A stretch of 64,000 nucleotides of DNA from a methane-oxidizing endosymbiont of Gigantopelta aegis (GTDB taxonomy: Bacteria > Pseudomonadota > Gammaproteobacteria > Methylococcales > Methylomonadaceae), in the NCBI RefSeq assembly GCF_016097405.1, contig NZ_JAEHGD010000001.1, forward strand, positions 1,189,831 through 1,253,830, given 5' to 3'. This document shows positions 61,167 to 64,000 of this stretch, in pieces. The translations under genes were made by a program, and so were the position numbers. Under the pieces are notes generated by a model that saw only the letters and a list, made by a program, of their open reading frames with translations, made no database searches and was not told the DNA's origin. The stretch's first letter is position 1. Each line of letters begins with the position of its first letter.

Positions 61167-62213
61167 TTAACAAATTCGGGGAAGTTGTTCGCCAACCAGC
61201 ATATCAATAATACGGTTGCCGCCAAACCCCGTTTCCAGTATCACCCGGCCAGCCGGACTTCCCTCTACCCGGCCGATGATGACGCTTTCTCTGCCAGCTG
61301 GATGCTGCTTCATTTGAGCAATCAAAGTTTCGGTATAAGATGCCGGAACCACCGCAACCAGCTTGCCTTCATTGGCCAGATAAAGTGGATCCAGTCCCAA
61401 AATTTCACACATCCCCCGAACCTCCTGTCGTACCGGAATTGCTGTTTCATCCAGAATGACAGAAACCTCGCTGGCTTCGGCAAATTCGTTTAGAACGGTA
61501 GCCAGCCCACCTCGAGTCGCATCCCGCATACAATGAATATCCGGACAGACTGTCAGCATCATCTCGATCAAGCCATTCAAGGTTTGGCAATCGGATTGAA
61601 TCGTATTTTCCAGCGCCATCTCGCCCCGAGCATCGACAATGGCCGCACCATGGTCGCCGATATAACCATTGACGATAATGACATCGCCGGGCTTGGCCTT
61701 ATCCGCCCGTATCTCCACGCCTTGTGGGATCACGCCAACACCGGCGGTATTGATGAACAATTTATCGCAAGCGCCACGTTGCACGACCTTGGTATCCCCG
61801 GTCACTATCGCGACACCGGCCTCTCGCGCGGCGCTTTGCATAGACATGACAATACGCCGCAAATCCTCGACGGCCAGGCCTTCTTCTATAATCATGCCAC
61901 AAGTCAAATACAGCGGTCTGGCACCACCCACGGCCAGATCATTGACCGTGCCGGTCACGGCCAGTTTGCCGATATCGCCACCCGGAAAAAATAACGGATC
62001 AACCACATAAGAATCGGTCGTCAATGCCAATCGGTCTCCCTGCTGCTCAATAGCCGCCAAATCAAAACGTGCCTGGTCTTCCAATGGCTTTAAATAGTCA
62101 TTATCAAAGCTTTTGACAAAAACATGGTCGATTAAGTCGCGCATGGCTTTGCCGCCACTGCCATGCGCCAGGGTAATGATGTCGGCATTGAAATGACGCT
62201 GAGAACGATTCAT
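61167..62213 (-). CDS. hypE: Hydrogenase maturation protein HypE
   Basis: 348 residues from ATG 62213 (MNRSQRHFNAD); the longer frame overlaps hypD. HypE dehydrates the thiocarboxamide on its C-terminal cysteine to make the cyanide ligands of [NiFe] hydrogenase. The essential C-terminus PRIC is present, as are LAHGSGGKAMRDLI and VTGDTKVV. It starts one base after the hypD stop (gap 62214). Confidence 0.96.
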   Translation of the reverse strand: MNRSQRHFNADIITLAHGSGGKAMRDLIDHVFVKSFDNDYLKPLEDQARFDLAAIEQQGDRLALTTDSYVVDPLFFPGGDIGKLAVTGTVNDLAVGGARPLYLTCGMIIEEGLAVEDLRRIVMSMQSAAREAGVAIVTGDTKVVQRGACDKLFINTAGVGVIPQGVEIRADKAKPGDVIIVNGYIGDHGAAIVDARGEMALENTIQSDCQTLNGLIEMMLTVCPDIHCMRDATRGGLATVLNEFAEASEVSVILDETAIPVRQEVRGMCEILGLDPLYLANEGKLVAVVPASYTETLIAQMKQHPAGRESVIIGRVEGSPAGRVILETGFGGNRIIDMLVGEQLPRIC

Positions 62214-62214
62214 A

Positions 62215-63366
62215 TCAAGATTCCTTTTCCACCGCTTGTCGTTTAGACAATAACTCAGGAATATTGCCAAAATTATAATACGCCGCACAAGCGCCTTCAG
62301 AGGACACCATCAAGGCGCCCATCGGCGTTTCCGGGGTGCAACTGCCAGCAAAAACCTTACATTCCCACGGCCGAATCACGCCTTTTAGCACTTCGCCACA
62401 TTGACAGGATTTTGGATCGGCAATTTTAAGATTGGGAATCTGAAATTTTTGCTCTGCATCAAAACCGGCATAGGCTTCACGCATTCTGACACCGGAATGA
62501 TCAATCGAGCCTAGCCCTCGCCATTCAAAAAACTCACGAATTTCAAACACCTGCTCTATCACCTTCAAGCCCGCCTCATTACCATTAGGCGGAACAATTC
62601 GGGCGTATTGATTTTCCACCTGACATCGCTGCTCGCTGATTTGCTTGAGTAGCATCCAGATGGAATGCAGAATATCCAGCGGTTCAAAACCGGTGATGAC
62701 AATGGGTTTCTGATAAGCCTGTGATACAAATTGAAACGGCTGCTCGCCGACCACCATACTGACATGCCCGGGTGCCAGAAAGCCGTCAATCTTCATATCT
62801 GGTGAATCCAAAATAGCCTTGATGGTCGGAACCGTAGTAATGTGATTACAGAACAAGGAAAAGTTTTCAATCCCTTCCCGTTCAGCCTGTAACACCGTCA
62901 ATGCGGTGCTGGGCATGGTGGTTTCAAAACCTAGCGCAAAAAAAATGACCTGTCGGCCGGGATTTTGCCGCGCCAGTTGCAAGGCATCTAGCGGTGAGTA
63001 CACCATCCTGATATCCGCGCCTTCTGCCTTTGCCTGCAACAGACTTTTTTTAGAACCCGGCACGCGCATGGCATCACCAAATGTGGTAAAAATCACATCT
63101 GGTCTTTCCGCCAATGCAACACAATCATCCACCCGTCCCATGGGCAAGACACAGACCGGGCAACCAGGCCCGTGAATCAGTTCTATCCATTCCGGTAACA
63201 TTGGCTCTATACCATAGCGAAAAATGGTATGGGTATGGCCGCCGCAAAACTCCATCAGTTGCAAGGGTCGGCTATGCTGTGCTTGTATTGACTCGGCCAG
63301 TTTATTGATTTGAGCGATCAATGCACGGGCTTTTTGGGGATCACGAAATTCATCGACAAATTTCAT
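62215..63366 (-). CDS. hypD: Hydrogenase maturation protein HypD
   Basis: 383 residues. Fe-S protein scaffold of Fe(CN)2CO assembly with HypC. Motifs: MEFCGGHTHTIFRYG (Cys about 44), HGPGCPVCVLP (Cys about 70 and 73), FALGFETTMPST, and the C-terminal cluster cysteines CQCGEVLKG and CKVF...CTPETP. It overlaps the upstream SIS gene by 4 bp. Confidence 0.97.
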   Translation of the reverse strand: MKFVDEFRDPQKARALIAQINKLAESIQAQHSRPLQLMEFCGGHTHTIFRYGIEPMLPEWIELIHGPGCPVCVLPMGRVDDCVALAERPDVIFTTFGDAMRVPGSKKSLLQAKAEGADIRMVYSPLDALQLARQNPGRQVIFFALGFETTMPSTALTVLQAEREGIENFSLFCNHITTVPTIKAILDSPDMKIDGFLAPGHVSMVVGEQPFQFVSQAYQKPIVITGFEPLDILHSIWMLLKQISEQRCQVENQYARIVPPNGNEAGLKVIEQVFEIREFFEWRGLGSIDHSGVRMREAYAGFDAEQKFQIPNLKIADPKSCQCGEVLKGVIRPWECKVFAGSCTPETPMGALMVSSEGACAAYYNFGNIPELLSKRQAVEKES

Positions 63367-64000
63367 TGGCTCTCTCCTGAATGTTCGGCCAAAAAGCCGC
63401 GTTGATCAGCCAGCAAGGTATGCACCAAATCCCAAAGAATGTGATAACAACTTACATGCACTTCCTGGACTCGGTGAATGGAATCGGTTTCCACCACCAA
63501 ACAATAATCCAGTATGCCTGAATGTTTCATGTCACCACCATCGCCCCCGGCAAATCCAATAGTACACAAACCTATTTCTTGCGCTTTACGAAAACCATTC
63601 ATTAGATTGTTCGAATTACCACTGGTAGAAAAACCGACTACGGCATCACCTTGACACGCATGTGCATCAAGCTGCCGGGTAAAAATATGTTGTACGCCAA
63701 TATCGTTACTGACCGCCGTAATCATTGCCATATCCATACACAGGTTGATCGCCGGCAAAGCCGGTCGACCGGTTGTCACCGGGTGCTGAAACTCTACTGC
63801 CAGATGGGCCGCATCACAACTGGAACCGCCATTGCCCATGGTAAAAAGACGCCCCCGATTGCGATAAACATTGGCCAGAGCATGGGCAATCTCGATCAAT
63901 GCCTGACTGTTCTGGGCAAAAAATTGTTGTTTGATCTCAATAGAATGATGGGCTTTTTGTCGGATGGCTTCCAGTAATGCGTCATGCTCACTGGCGGCCT
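63363..64000 (-). CDS. SIS-domain sedoheptulose-7-phosphate isomerase-like protein (partial; start beyond right edge)
   Basis: At least 212 residues are visible; the frame stays open to the window edge (reading ...EAIRQKAHHSIEIKQQFFAQ), so the true start is outside. It has the GmhA/DiaA SIS pattern: FTMGNGGSSCDAAHLAVEFQ, VGFSTSGNSNNLMNGF, CTIGFAGGDGGDMKH, and a HVSCYHILWDLVHTLL end. GmhA makes heptose for LPS and DiaA binds DnaA, but here it is translationally coupled to hypD, so a role linked to hydrogenase maturation or coincidental operon placement are both open. Confidence 0.85.
   Translation of the reverse strand, partial: AASEHDALLEAIRQKAHHSIEIKQQFFAQNSQALIEIAHALANVYRNRGRLFTMGNGGSSCDAAHLAVEFQHPVTTGRPALPAINLCMDMAMITAVSNDIGVQHIFTRQLDAHACQGDAVVGFSTSGNSNNLMNGFRKAQEIGLCTIGFAGGDGGDMKHSGILDYCLVVETDSIHRVQEVHVSCYHILWDLVHTLLADQRGFLAEHSGESQ

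Noticed and set aside
60980-61225. 81-codon minus-strand ORF between hypE and lysR
   Set aside because: It starts inside hypE, has no ribosome-binding site, and crosses the candidate sRNA terminator; likely random.
1-64000. tRNA or rRNA genes, prophage, conjugative genes
   Set aside because: None was recognised in reading the intergenic intervals; the only transposase genes are those of the IS21 element.

Overview
The window is chromosomal DNA from a gammaproteobacterium. It is moderately AT-rich by eye and densely coding, with tight operons. The gene set (Vfr/CRP-type regulator, a TonB2-like cluster with a TtpC homologue, a MksBEF/MukBEF-like condensin set, UbiK, biosynthetic SpeA, a fused ThiS-ThiG, and HypD/HypE beside a sugar-phosphate isomerase) would fit a free-living environmental lineage such as the methanotrophic Methylococcales. 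No diagnostic methane or sulfur oxidation gene is present, so the order-level placement is inference only. No rRNA, tRNA, CRISPR array or prophage was seen.

Layout. 1-9.1 kb (minus strand): the N-terminal part of a secretin, then a jetABCD (Wadjet/MksBEFG) plasmid-defence condensin downstream of fba and proA. 9.6-13.5 kb (plus): a porin-like protein, a small periplasmic binding protein and a membrane GGDEF-EAL protein with overlapping genes. 14.3-18.5 kb (plus): a lipoprotein, a COG4648-like membrane protein, a LolA-like protein and an MMPL exporter. 18.6-23.3 kb (plus): seven consecutive genes around a Ras-like GTPase with roadblock proteins, a PAS protein, a pseudo-receiver protein and a PhnD-like binding protein lacking a signal peptide; this is the best candidate for an undescribed signalling system. 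23.3-28.3 kb: ampD, nadC, a flavin reductase, small exported proteins, an SDR and pyrE. 28.4-32.8 kb: a dynamin-like GTPase gene cut by an IS21-family element with a visible 5-bp target duplication. 32.8-33.5 kb: a pile of intergenic repeats.

33.5-36.4 kb (minus): trmB, fused thiSG and a DAHP synthase gene. 36.6-41.5 kb (plus): a six-gene TonB2-type energy transduction operon. 41.6-47.5 kb: an AP2-like protein, a peroxiredoxin, a chemoreceptor, a DUF2058 protein and a CoA-disulfide reductase-rhodanese fusion. 47.5-56 kb: an HDOD protein, speD, an OsmC protein, crp with an apparent one-base frameshift near its 3' end, ychJ, a GarR-like reductase, speA, nudE and speE, so polyamine synthesis is clustered here. 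56-64 kb: a MarR regulator with a cysteine tail, ubiK, typA, a rhodanese, a methyltransferase, a LysR regulator, a candidate small RNA carrying two anti-Shine-Dalgarno motifs, hypE, hypD and a SIS isomerase running off the right edge.

Mobile and repeat content: two complete copies and one truncated copy of a 153-154-bp MITE with GTAAC termini and 8-bp target duplications (IS66-like in form), two copies of a second palindromic element placed just after stop codons, and the IS21 insertion. Three coding disruptions are visible: the dynamin gene (insertion), istA (frameshift) and crp (frameshift).
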